A stretch of 64,000 bases of DNA from assembly GCF_007655135.1 (NCBI RefSeq), contig NC_045129.1, positions 30,133,122-30,197,121 on the forward strand, in the 5' to 3' direction. Under the pieces are notes generated by a model. It made no database searches. It was not told the origin of the DNA and worked only from the letters and a program-made list of their open reading frames with translations. Origin of the DNA: Punica granatum (Eukaryota > Streptophyta > Magnoliopsida > Myrtales > Lythraceae). The number at the start of each line of letters is the position of its first letter. Positions within the stretch are counted from its first letter, which is position 1. Both the position numbers and the translations under genes were made by a program. Of this stretch, positions 1 through 11,053 are shown piece after piece.

Positions 1-1236
1 GGAAAGCAGTAAATGAGGACACGAAGTCCGGAATGCAATAGACTCGGACACGAAGTCCGAAATGCAATGAATGTGGACACGAAGTCCAAAATGCAATAGA
101 TGCGGACGCGAAGTCCAAAATGCAGTGAATGTGGACACGAAGTCCGGAAAGCAGTAAATGAGGACCCGAAGTCCGGAATGCAATAGACACGGACACGAAG
201 TCCGGAATGCAATGAATGTGGACACGAAGTCCAAAATGCAGTAAAGATGTGGACGCGAAGTCCAAAATGCAGTGAATGCGGACACGAAGTCCGGAAAGCA
301 GTAAATGAGGACACGAAGTCCGGAATGCAGTAGACTTGGACACGAAGTCTGGAATGCAATGAATGTGGATACGAAGTCCAAAATGCAATAGATGCGGACG
401 CGAAGTCCAAAATGCAGTGAATGCGGACACGAAGTCCGGAAAGCAGTAAATGAGGACACGAAGTCCGGAATGCAGTAGACTCGGACACGTAGTCCGGAAT
501 GCAATGAATGTGGACACGAAGTCCAAAATGCAATAGATGGGGACGCGAAGTCCAAAATGCAGTGAATGCAGACACGAAGTCCGGAAAGCAGTAAATGAGG
601 GCACGAAGTTCGGAATGCAGTAGACACGGACACGGAGTCCGGAATGCAATGAATGTGGACACGAAGTCCAAAATGCAGTAAAGATGGACACGAAATTCTG
701 GACGCGAAGTCCGAAAAGCAGTAAAGATGGACACGAAGTCCTGGACGCGAATTCTGAAAAGCAGTAAAGATGGATACGAAGTCCTGGACGCGAAGTCCGA
801 AAAGCGGTAAAGATGGATACGAAGTCCTGGACGCGAAGTCCGAAAAGCAGTAAAGATGGACACGAAGTCGTGGACGCGAAGTCCGAAAAACGGTAAAGAT
901 GGACACGAAGTCCTGGACGCGAAGTCCGAAAAGCGGTAAAGATGGACACGAAGTCGTGGACGCGAAGTCCGAAAAACGGTAAAGATGGACACGAAGTCCT
1001 GGACGCGAAGTCCGAAAAGCGGTAAAGATGGACACGAAGTCCTGGACGCGAAGTCCGAAAAGCGGTAAAGATGGACACGAAGTCCTGGATGCGAAATCCG
1101 AAAAGCGGTAAAGATGGACACGGAGTCCTGGACGCGAAGTCCGAAAAGCAGTAAAGATGGACGCGGAGTCCTGGACGCGATATCCGAAAAGCAGTAAAGA
1201 TGAACGCGGAGTCCTGGACACGAAGTCCGAAAAGCA
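1..1236. repeat. Minisatellite family 1 (GGACACGAAGTCC hairpin unit)
   Basis: A tandem array fills the first 1.2 kb. Up to about 660 the unit is about 30 bp, built from GGACACGAAGTCC plus a GAATGCAATGAAT-like linker. From about 680 it becomes a ~43-bp dimer with two GGAC..GTCC motifs (one ACGAA, one GCGAA loop) per AAAGCAGTAAAGAT-like linker. Each core is a small inverted repeat (GGAC/GTCC) able to form a hairpin. No coding frame is kept. The array runs straight into family 2 at about 1237 and is probably part of the variable non-coding 3' region of a Tat-lineage retrotransposon. The array continues past the left window edge. Confidence 0.93.
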
Positions 1237-1475
1237 GTAAAGAAGGGTTTACGGGCCCAAAGAAAGTAAAAAGGCGGGTGTCCAAACCCCAAAACAATAA
1301 ATGGTGGGTATCCAAACCCAAAACAATAAATGGTGGGTGTCCAAACCCAAAGCAGTAAAGGTGGGTGTCCAAACTCAAAGCAGTAAAATGTGGGTGTCCA
1401 AACCCAAAGCAGTAAATGTGGGTGTCCAAACCCAAAGTAGTAAATGTGGGTGTCCAAACCCAAAGCAGTAAAAGG
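1237..1475. repeat. Minisatellite family 2, left copy (GGGTGTCCAAACCC unit)
   Basis: About nine units of 25-30 bp with the core GGGTGTCCAAACCC (GGGT/ACCC inverted repeat) and the linker AAAGCAGTAAA. It opens with a variant core GGGTTTACGGGCCC. The same family recurs at 9590-9998, followed there by the same unique sequence, so both belong to one retrotransposon family. Confidence 0.93.
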
Positions 1476-1740
1476 TTTCGGTCATCGAGGATGGCCCGAG
1501 AATGCGAGAGAGTTGACTTGGGCCCGTTGATGCTGACGGATTTGTCAGATGATGGTGCCAGGTGTCTCCTTGAGGGCCTTTCGCTCGAGTTTGAGATTGC
1601 AATCTTGTCGTATGAGGCAGACATGAGTCCGTCAAGGGGAGATGCCCCTTGGGGTTCCATGCGCATCTGCACGTAGGAGAGAACAATAGCTAACGGTAGA
1701 TGTCAGTCTCGTAAGACCACTGAAATTGCAATTTGTCCTT
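1476..1740. repeat. Unique retrotransposon module, left copy
   Basis: This stretch starts near TTCGGTCATCGAGGATGG and is a direct repeat of about 10006-10262, offset 8520 bp, with only scattered substitutions. It directly follows the family 2 minisatellite in both places. It is non-coding; short ORFs across it are not conserved between copies. I read it as part of the 3' untranslated region of the Tat-lineage element. Confidence 0.8.
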
Positions 1741-4689
1741 GGCGAGAATGGTCTGGTCGCTGTGTTCACCGAGGATGCCCTAGTAGCTTGTGAATGTTAT
1801 CGTCGAGAGGCGGTGCTGTAGAGAATAGCATAACTCTTCGTTAGTCATGTGAACAGTGGTGCGCGTTGAGTGTACAGGGCTGATGCTGTCCTAAAGGTGT
1901 TGATCTGCTGTCGATTGACGTTGCTGCCGCAATGAAGTTGCTTCGTCAATGCTTTGCCCCTGGGGCGGTTGTGTGTTTGACCCGTTGGGAGCCGATCCTG
2001 TTGCTGGATCGATTGTTTGTTGCTCTTGCTGGCAGCTGGTCTCACCGCTGAAGCGATTGCTTGCTGGGAATGCCCCGGTCTCGCCACTGGGACTTTTGCT
2101 TACGAGGCGGTTGCTCGTTGCCCCGCCTGGGCGGTTGCTCGTTCGCCGGTTGGGCGGTTGTTCATTTGCTAGGGACCGGCGTCTTGCAATGCGGGACTCG
2201 AGCTCTGAGAACGCCTACGTACCCTCTTGGACCGGGGATCAGAGTCTGCCGTAATTCTTGCGTTTGCTGTACCTGTGATCCTGACATTATTAGTAAGTCA
2301 TGGGCTTACTAACAATGTACAAGTACAGGTAAAAGGATGTGTTCGTGACGCATATTCTTCAGTTTCGGGTAGCCGGGGCGACCCGTGGAGAGTTTTTGCT
2401 TTGGCGATGCAAATGAGATCCCATTTTCGAAAGCCTCAATGCGAGGGCTCCAAGGCTCCTGTTGGCCATGCACGAGCATATCGAGACATTTTCGATGATG
2501 CTCTAGCGGCTCTGTCGATTATTCGACGCGCCCGTCGGCTTATGACCCTTCTCGTCAGGGTGCCATAAGGCGACTGCGTTTGTATCCCGCACGAGGATTT
2601 TTTTTGTCTAGATTTTATCAGACTCGGTCTGACCATTTCCATAATACTATGACTAGACCTCAGAAAAGAATGTCTGAGATTTCGGCTTTGAGATAGCCTG
2701 TTGAAGGGTGGCTGTGACCCATTCTGGAGTTATGCAAAGACAAACAGAAAAGAGAAAGCTTGGGGGAACGCGTTGCCCCAGGCTAAAAGGATACACGAGT
2801 TCACACCTGTAGCGAGATGTACCATTTTTCCTATATTCTTCTGTTGTGTAGGCTATATCAAACTGCTTGGATAGCATGCTCGGTTTGCCCATTGTGCTTG
2901 AGGAGGAATCCACGCTGGACGGTTGAGTTGTGTTGGAGGGCTGATCAAGGATCATGTTGGAGTAGATAATCTGGTCATTTTCCTTGGGGATCCCTGGTCC
3001 ACGCAGTGTGCGAGAGCCTAGGGTGACTGTTTTTTTTATCTCTCGTTTTACTCTCCTTTTGCTACGGTTACCCACCTCAGGGCCGTACCTCTTAACCTAA
3101 AGGGGATTAGCTCTCCTTCTGCCACGACTGCCCGCCTCGGGATTTTCAGTCGTTCCTCTCTCTTGCCCTAACTTTTGCCTAGGTCGCCCCGAGGGGTTTT
3201 CTACCTATCGGGCTCGATTCTTTTATCTCTCGAGTTTGCAAGGGCGAAGGGTTCGAAGGATTCGACCTCCGAGTGCGTTGCGTTCTGTCTCCATCGAGGA
3301 GTTGCATCTGCTGCTCCCCTTTAGTCGGGGTTTGTTGATTTCTTCTTCGAATTGGCGGTGCCGGAGTTTTAAATCTCGGGGGTGCCTTGTTTTGTTCATT
3401 GGCGGGTTTTTCCCGCTTCTTTTGCTCTGTTTTTTTTTCCTTGCAACTAGGGTTTGTTTTGTACCCCATGTCTTTGTTTGAAACTCCATGATTTTGCATC
3501 CCCGAGACCGCTTTGGTGTGCTTCGCCTCGTGGAGACTTGTTGTGTGTTACTAGCCCTATTTTGTGAGGACCGACTTTATTTGAAGTTTGACTCTTGCGC
3601 ACTCGGAAGTCGAACTTCGTGTCATTTGCCCTTGCAAGCATTACATGTGAATTTCCCTTGTTGTCTAGGAAAAGAAAATGTCCAATTGCCCCATGTGGAA
3701 TAGGGAACCGAGGTTGTCTCGGCGCGAATGTTGAACGGGAATGCCCCGGTCTTCATTTGTTGAAGTGGCCCGTAGTAGGCGCCTGGTGTGATGTCTCCGA
3801 TCATCTCTTGTTGTTCTTTACAGAGCGTGCCTCTTGGAGGGTGCACGCTGTTGAAGCTACTGGATGTTCGAGGAAGACGGTTGCATCAATGCTAAGCGAT
3901 TCGTTCGATTGTCCTTGTTTTCGACTTCATAGAGGGGTACCTCATCGTCGGACACCTCCCTCGTCAAAGTATAAGGAAAAGGTCCGAGACGAGTTCTCAA
4001 GGAAGCGTGAACTCGTGCATCGCTCTTCGCCTGTGGTCAATGTACCCCTGTGAAGGATAACAAAGAAGACAATGCATTAGGCGATTATGCGGGGAATATG
4101 TGGTAAGAAATATGAGGTGGTCCCATAGGAAAATCCATTTTTGTCCCGCGCGCGACCCATGGGGTGCCACGTGTTGGTGGCATTTGTTTATGGGAATCTA
4201 GTCATCAATACTCTGGAATGGTTAGACCGTGACTAAAGTCACATAAGCATATTTTCCCTAGTTGCGAGTAAGCATGCACAGTCGTCCTAGGGAAGGCTCG
4301 AGGAGTCGGGTCCCATGAGGACAAGGGAGTCGAACAGGTCCAACAGAACTAATGGGGTGTTGCAAAGACAGTCCTAATGCTCCATTGAAGGATTTGTTCA
4401 TGTCGAGAGCCCATTTGTGGGAATGCATTTAAATTAAAGCAAAAGAGAGTTTAAAAAAGACTGTGCATGTTGCCCCCGTATTCAATCGGCGACCACAACA
4501 GAGGTGGATGAGATCCATTCTTTGATCAGAGACATGATCGTGCTGGTATCTCCTGCGATCGAGAGTTGGGTCTTGCTCTGCTTGTGGAGCTGTCACTTCC
4601 GTTCTTTGCAGCGAAAGGATTAGACCTGCTCATCGGTGTATCGCTTGGATGAATTTGAATCCAAGTCGAATTTGGATTTCAAATGAGCC
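1741..4689. other. Retrotransposon-derived non-coding DNA, left copy
   Basis: No gene is supported; ORFs here are short and match nothing I recognise. About 3045-3230 carries imperfect ~100-bp units of the type CTCCTTTTGCYACGG...TAACTTTTGCCTAGGTCGCC. The same units occur at about 10660-10870 beside the integrase end of the Tat element, so this is very probably the non-coding half of a second related element whose coding part is missing. Confidence 0.6.
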
Positions 4690-5090
4690 TGAAAGCAATA
4701 ATTGCGAGGTGTCAAAACCTGAATGTAGTAACTGCTGGGCTAGAGCCCAAAAACAGTAAATGCTGGGCCGGGGCCCGAAAGCAGTGAATGCAGGACCAAT
4801 GCCCGATATGGGGCCGAAGCTCAAAGGTGGGGCCGAAGCCCAAAAGTGGGGCCGAAGCCCGATGCGGGGCCAAAACCCAAAAGCGTGCCCGGAGCCCGAT
4901 GCAGTAAATGCGGGGCCAGAGCCCGATGCGGGTCCGAAACCCGATGCAGTATATGCGGGGTCAGAGCCCGATGCTGGGCCAGAGCCCGATGTGGGGCCGA
5001 AGTCCGATGCAGTAAATGCAGGGTTGGAGCCCGATGCAGGGCCAGAGCCCAATGTGGGGCCGGAGCCCAATGCAGTAAATGCGTGCTCGA
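4690..5090. repeat. Minisatellite family 3 (GGGCCNGAGCCC unit)
   Basis: Tandem units with a GGGCCAGAGCCC-type core (GGGC/GCCC stem) and a GATGCAGTAAATGC linker. The left edge (4700-4760) has transitional units, including AGGTGTCAAAACCT followed by GAATGTAGTAACTGC, then TGGGCTAGAGCCCA. Several frames stay open by chance because many units are multiples of three; codon content is only the repeat, so no protein is called. Confidence 0.92.
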
Positions 5091-5989
5091 TAAGAAAGTG
5101 CAAGAGATGCAAAAGCAAAGGTCAATGCTGAGGAACAGTGCATGGCACTGCAAAGCGGTGACTCTGATTTTTCTTGCGGTCTTGCTTTGTGGAGCAAGGA
5201 TGGGGACTTAGTGTTGAAATCCCAAGGAGCTGAATGAGAGACGTTTGTTGTCTCAATTGTGGTCGCTCAGTATTCAGGCTGTCTTCTTGTTGAGAATTTC
5301 CTGCAATGGGAAAAGAAAACAATGAAAGAGCATAAACTGTTCAGGATTTCAATGCAAGAGTGTAGGGAAGCGAAATAGCCTGGTAGGCGTCATGCGAGCG
5401 TGCCGGGGGTGTGTGCATGGGAAAGGTGGAGGCATGCTCGCACGACGCGGAAAGATGCACTCGGTTGTGCTGATGAATGTGCTCAGTTGCGCGAAGAGAT
5501 GTGTGCGATCACGCGATGACGCTTGGTTGCGTGGAGTTAGAGAGAAGCTAACTTTGCCAAGGAAGGTGCATCGGTCCTCGAGCCACGGCTCGCCTTGCCG
5601 TGGAGGGAGAGTGAAGGTCGCGGTTAGTCTACCTGCGAAGGAGGTCTTCACTCACTTGTATGGTGAGATGTTAGTTGTTATGCAAAACAGTAAATGAGTA
5701 GGATGCATGCGATGCGTGAGTTTTCCAAAAGCTAATGTTGTCATTCACATTGATTCGATAAGTTCAAAGTACAATGCAAGTTTTGAAACTGAAGTCCTAA
5801 GTCGATTTTCCAACGTGCCCGAGGTGCAAGCGACCGTCGCCATGGAAAGCACTGGCTCCAGGTGAGGGCCTGGTAGAGGTATCTATCCTAGGATGTGCGT
5901 GGACCTCCACGAGCCCTCTTCCTGGACCTCTCTAAGGCAGCGAACCGTAAATTCGAAGAAACACTCGAACCGTCCACTCTCCGACCGGG
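5091..5989. other. Non-coding, probably retrotransposon-derived
   Basis: No supported gene. The short ORFs have no recognisable domain, and GC content resembles the flanking retrotransposon sequence. I cannot place an LTR edge or primer-binding site in it by eye. Confidence 0.4.
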
Positions 5990-7329
5990 ATTATTACATG
6001 AATAAATATACAACATAAACCCACACATTGTTCTCTCAAATAAATAAAAGACAAATTACAATGACTGAATCCCGGTCGGTTCGCATTCGGCCATTATTTC
6101 ATTCATGCTCACCGTATGGTTTTGGAAAAGACCGAAAATTAAATTAAATGCGTACTCAGTGTATGGGGGCATTGGACCCCGTGATCGACGGTTAGAAGCG
6201 TTGGACCTTGAGTGAATCGTGTCCTAAAGGATCGGGTTCGATCCGCATAACAAACAAGTGCAAAAATATAACAAGCAAGCTTAAATAAACAAACAATGAG
6301 GTTTTTGTTATCGTCGAATTTACTTGAATTAACTGATTATTAATCGGGGTATCTTGGCATACAAATCTTACCTGAAAACAAACAAAAGGAGTGATAGATA
6401 GGGCATGTAGATTTCGGCATTATTTTAACAGACTCAACAGACATGATATCTGTAGTCAAGTCCTGAATGTGTGGGTTATTTTTAGATTATTTTGTATCGT
6501 AACAATATGGCTTTTACAGATTAAGAGTATTTTCACCTAAAACCCGAAACCTAACCCTCTGCTTGACTATTTGCCCATGTTTGACTATGCCGAGTTTGTG
6601 ATTAATTTGTTTTCCCATGTTTGAACCAATTTTATGCACAAACCTACGGTAGGATTACGGCAGAACAAGAGCCGGTAGTCATTCCCTTGAATCGGTAAAT
6701 ATGTGTGTGCATGAAAATTAAGATTACGTTGTACGTATTTCTGTGCTTTTGAAATTGTGAATTTGAAAAGGGCATGGCTAATAGTTCTTGAACTATCGAC
6801 GTGATTACAGATTGTTAATCGATTCGTACAATTCATTTAAAGAAGTAAAGTGATTTAATTTAGCTAAATTTAACGTCTCGATTATCCCGTGTGTATAATT
6901 TTAGGTTAATTAAAAATTTAACGAATGCTTTAGTCTATGGATTTCGAGTCGTCGGAATAGCCATTAGTTTACTGCCCGATAAACTCTAATTTTCGATCGT
7001 CTTAAAATTTAAGATTTTGATTTTAGGCCGAGTTTGCATGATTAAACCGATTCATATGAGGTTTCGATTAAAACAAAAAAATAAAGCATTTAAACACGGA
7101 TCAAGAGCACATTATCACATCAAGTACGATAAACACACATATTTTTACATAATTGGTACCGCCATGATCATGATAAACATACAAACATACACAAACGTAA
7201 TATTAACGGAATCGATAAAACAGCACTGACTCATGGAAGCGGAAAAACATAAAAGAACACATATTGTCATGTTATATACATATGATTATTGAAACAAAAT
7301 TATTTGAGCGGGGCACACATGTCGGGAAT

Positions 7330-7880
7330 CCGAGGAAGAAAGGATTGGGTATCCTTAGAAAATATCCAGGGACTGAATTGAATAATTTTAAAAGAACAAG
7401 GACTAATTTGAAAATTCAGATAAAGTTCGGGGCACTGATTTGAAAATTCTGGAAAAATTAAGGACTATATAAAAACTACTGAAAATGTCCCAAGACTTTT
7501 TTTTGAAATGAATTTGAAAGTTCGGGCTGATCTGAAAAGTGAAAAATGCCCCAGGGATTGAACTGAAACAACATGAAAAGTTCCCAGAGTAGGATTAGAA
7601 ATTTTGAAAAATTCAGGGACTGATTGGAAAATGGAAAAAATGGCTGGGACTTGACTGAAAGGAATTTCAAAATTCTGGGCAGATCTGAAAAGGGTGGAAA
7701 ATAGCCCCGGGACTAAACTGAAACAATTTGAAAAGTTCCTTGGGATGATTTAAAAATTCTGAAAAATTCAAGAACTGATTAGGAAATATTAAAATGACCG
7801 GGAATTGACTTAAACGCATTCGGAAAGTTAAGGGCTGATTTTTTAAAAAATGAAAAGATGTCCTCATAATTGAAATGAGA
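7330..7880. repeat. Degenerate tandem repeat (GGGACTGAATTGAAA-like)
   Basis: Repeated variants of RGGACTGAWTTGAAAAWTT and GAAAGTTCNGGGCTGAT recur every ~50-110 bp. Such decayed internal repeats are common in plant LTR regions. No coding potential. Confidence 0.65.
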
Positions 7881-8867
7881 CAAAATAGAAAGTTCATAAA
7901 ATCGAGTTTGGGATAAATCCGATCATCCACGCAGCCCAATAACGCTCATTTCACATCATATCCATCCAAGCAAACATTAATATTCAGAAATGGAGTTCTA
8001 AACATGCCACTAAGTCGGGAATTTACCTAGTTCGGAAAGTCGATGGGTGATTCTGTAAATAAAAAAAATTCGCCAGATGAGTTGGGTTGCTGGGGGAGTG
8101 GGCCGAACTAGGCCGATGGGCTAGACTGGGCCGACGAGGACGACACTAGGGGGTTGCCGCTGGAATCTGGGCTGGGCTGAATCAGGCCGCTGCTGGGCAG
8201 GGCTGACTGCTAGACTAGGGCTGAATTGGGCCGCAAGGTTGGGCTGGGCCAATGGCGCTAGTTGGGCTGCTGGCGGCGTGCCTGTTCAACTCGGAGATCT
8301 GGACCCGATTAGACGAAAAAAAAATGAAAAATGAAGAGGAGGAGAGGGGTTGTCCGGGCAGCCGTGTGGTTGCACCCGACTCCGAGAGATCACGGGGCGC
8401 CGCTAGAGTGTACGAGGGTTGCCTAGAGAGAGAATTGGCCAAGCTGAGGGAGTCCCGGGCTTCGGGTTTTCGCGGGTGAGAGGGAGGCCGTGAGCTGAGA
8501 GTTGAGCTAGGGGAATCGAACCGGGGAGCCGAGGGTTTTTTTTTCGGAGAATGAGCAAGCTGAAGGACTTTTTCTTTTTAGTCTCCGTGAGTTGAGAATT
8601 TTTTTCATGAGGAGTCAAGAGCCCCAAAAAACCAAAACGGCTAGGGTTTTTCTCTTTTTTTTTTCTGCGGGAGTCGCGGCTAGGGTTTCGCGAAGAAGAA
8701 GAAGGAGGAAAGAGAATGGAGATGGGTGAGATTTTTGTTGGAGACTGGCGAAAGAAGGAAAGAAAATCCCGATTTTTTGTCGCAGGGACCAGAAGGAAAG
8801 AAAGGAAAAAGGAAAGAGGAAAGAAGAAGAAAAGGAAAAGATATGGGCGGGAAGGAAAGAAATGGAA

Positions 8868-8981
8868 AGTCAAATTGGTCGTTTGACCTTTGACTCTTTT
8901 ATTTTGTGGGCAACGGTCGGTCAGATCAGCTCTGACCGACCCTGCCCATCCGTCATGTCGGTTAGACCGGCTCTGACCGAC
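8868..8981. repeat. Cluster of stem-loop sequences
   Basis: Two strong inverted repeats lie in succession: 8915-8941 (GGTCGGTCAGA, 5-nt loop, perfect complement) and 8957-8981 (GTCGGTTAGA, 5-nt loop, TCTGACCGAC, one G-T type mismatch). A weaker one (GTCAAA...TTTGAC) lies just before them. They could be structured parts of an LTR transcript. Confidence 0.7.
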
Positions 8982-9519
8982 TTGACATTTTTTATTAATA
9001 GAGAATTCAAATTTAACGCACGTAGAGATCAAAATCTCATCTTTGCAATTGGATGTCCAAAAAATGATCCGGGACCGGCATTGTGTTCAGAAAAATTTAC
9101 AGATCAATGTTATGCAATAAAATATTTTTCCGGCCTTGAGTTTTCTTCCCGGATTTTGAAAATTAACGTCGACGCGCGCGAAATTTAAAAACACCCCATA
9201 AAAAATATTTTTATAAAATTGATCGTAAATTAGAAAAATGCCATTTTTTAAAGGCCATGAATGCTCGAGCAATTTACTAGAAATACTTCCCTCATACGGG
9301 GTGACAAAGTGACGATTCTGTCCCTTTGGAGCCGGTGGACCGAAATAGGATGCTGACAGCTTGTCCCTCTTTGGTTGCATACTCGGATAGAGGATGCAGC
9401 CAAAGACCATGAGAAACACCCCGTCTGATCTCGGTGACTGTCCCGGCGTCTTTCCTCATAGCCACTTATTCTCTCTGGTTTTAGATTCATGGGATGGAGT
9501 TGGATAAACGTATGTACCT

Positions 9520-9998
9520 GAAAGCAGTGAAGATGTGGCTTATGGATCTGAAAGCAATAAAGGTGGGCTTATGGCCCTAAAAGCAGTAAAGATGGGTTTA
9601 CGGGCCCAAAGAAAGTAAAAATGTGGGTGTCCAAACCCAAAGCAGTAAATGTGGGTTTACGGGCCCAAAGAAAGTAAAAGGTGAGTGTCCAAACCCAAAA
9701 CAGTAAATGTGGGTGTCCAAATGTGGGTGTCCAAACCCAAAGCAGTAAATGGCAGGTGTCCAAACCCAAAGCAGTAAAGGCGGGCGTCTAAACCCAAAAC
9801 AATAAATGGTGGGTGTCCAAAGCAATAAATGGTGGGTGTCCAAACCCAAAGCAGTAAAAGGTGGGTGTCCAAACCCAAAGGAGTAAAATGTGGGTGTCTA
9901 AACCCAAAGCGGTAAACATGGGTGTCGAAACCCAAAGTAGTAAATGTGGGTGTCCAAACCCAAAGCAATAAATGGTGGGTGTCCAACCCAAAGCAGTA
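9520..9998. repeat. Minisatellite family 2, right copy
   Basis: About sixteen units of GGGTGTCCAAACCC plus AAAGCAGTAAA-type linker. The left edge (9520-9600) is a transition series: GGGCTTATGGCCC and GGGTTTACGGGCCC cores with the same GCAGTAAA linker. It directly precedes the module shared with 1476-1740 and belongs to the 3' non-coding region of the Tat element at 11054-15925. Confidence 0.93.
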
Positions 9999-11053
9999 AA
10001 AGTGGATTCGGTCATCGAGGATGGCCCGAGAACGCGAGAGAGTTGACTTGGGCCCAATAATGCCGACGGATTTGTCAGATGATGGTGCTAGGTGCCTCCT
10101 TGAGGGTCATTCGCTCGAGTTTGAGATTGCGATCTTGTCGCATGAGGCAGACATGAGTCCGTCAGGAGGAGACGCCTATTAGGATCTACATGCCCGTACC
10201 TGCATAGGAGGGTGGCAGCTAACGGTCGTTGTCAGTCGCGTGAAACTGCTGGAATTACGATGTGCAAAGGAAATCTATATAATGATGCTTCGGGGATCTG
10301 AATTTGGTGGCCATTTGAGGGGTGGCCGTGTCTCGAACTCATGTTTGACCAAAAGAAAGGCTTTTCGCAAAATGAGGGCATGGCCCACAGAGGTTTGAGT
10401 AAGGGTAAAAGGAAGGATCTTTAGGATCCTCCAAATCAAGGATACGACGATTCGACCCCATTTCGAGGCGTGTCTCGAGCCTTGAGAGTCGAAGAGAGTT
10501 TGCTTGCGTTGAGGACTGCTGAACCACTACTAGTTGTAGCTTTACGAGGGGTGCTGCTGTTCTTTCGTGGTGAAACCGATAATTGCCCCTAATTTTTGCC
10601 CAGGCCGCAAAACGCGTGACGACCTAGCGAGTTATTTTATTTTGACTTTTCTCTCATGAATGCTTTCCTTTTACTACGACTGCCCAAGATAAGGTCCGAT
10701 CGCATCTCTCGATTCCTCTAACTTTTGCTTAGACCGCCCTTTGCGAGTTTTCAGCCTAGCAAGAATATGATTTATACTCTCCTTTTGCCACGGCTCCCCT
10801 TTGCGGGATTTTAAGCCGTGCCCTCTCTTTCCTTAACTTTTGCATAGGTCGCCTCGAGGTTTTCGATCTAGCGGGAAAATTATTCTTTTCTCTCAAAGGT
10901 GATCTTAGATGGAAAGAGTACAAGTGCTGATGACAGGATGCGCTGAGACGACACGAGCGCGAGGTCTGAAGAATACAAAAGAAGACAAAGGTTGGAAATG
11001 TGGCTTGCAGCCTGCGGGAACATGAAGAGGCTGCAGAATGACGAAGAAGGCTA
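9999..11053. repeat. 3' non-coding region of the Tat element
   Basis: Positions 10006-10262 are the second copy of the module at 1476-1740. Positions 10560-10900 hold imperfect repeats of a ~100-130-bp unit (CTCCTTTTGCCACGGC ... TAACTTTTGCATAGGTCGCC). The integrase frame ends at 11054, so on the minus strand this is immediately downstream of pol. Tat-lineage elements are known for long variable repeat-bearing 3' regions in this position. Confidence 0.75.

Larger units (their letters stand above)
5990..9480 (-). mobile_element. LTR-like region of a Tat-lineage element (edges uncertain)
   Basis: This gene-free region lies between the minisatellite-rich non-coding parts of the two related copies. 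That is where a 3' LTR of the minus-strand element would be expected, since Tat and Ogre LTRs are kilobases long. It contains a degenerate repeat tract (7330-7880), stem-loop sequences (8868-8981) and a purine-rich stretch (8700-8870). A 209-codon minus ORF at 8403-9032 is low complexity (Ser, Lys, Phe) and not credible as a gene. I did not find matching LTR pairs, TG/CA ends or a target duplication. Confidence 0.4.

Noticed and set aside
1..1236. CRISPR-like regular repeats
   Set aside because: The spacers are themselves repeats, the host is a plant and there are no cas genes; it is a minisatellite.
2227..2568. 113-codon frame in the left retrotransposon block
   Set aside because: No recognisable domain, overlaps frames on both strands, and lies in retroelement non-coding DNA.
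4760..5131. Open frame of 123 codons (Gly/Pro/Asp-rich repeats)
   Set aside because: It is only the family 3 minisatellite read through; other frames and the other strand are open too, so no protein is indicated.
8403..9032. 209-codon minus-strand open frame
   Set aside because: Low-complexity Ser/Phe/Lys content caused by purine-rich DNA in an LTR-like region; no domain and no gene context.
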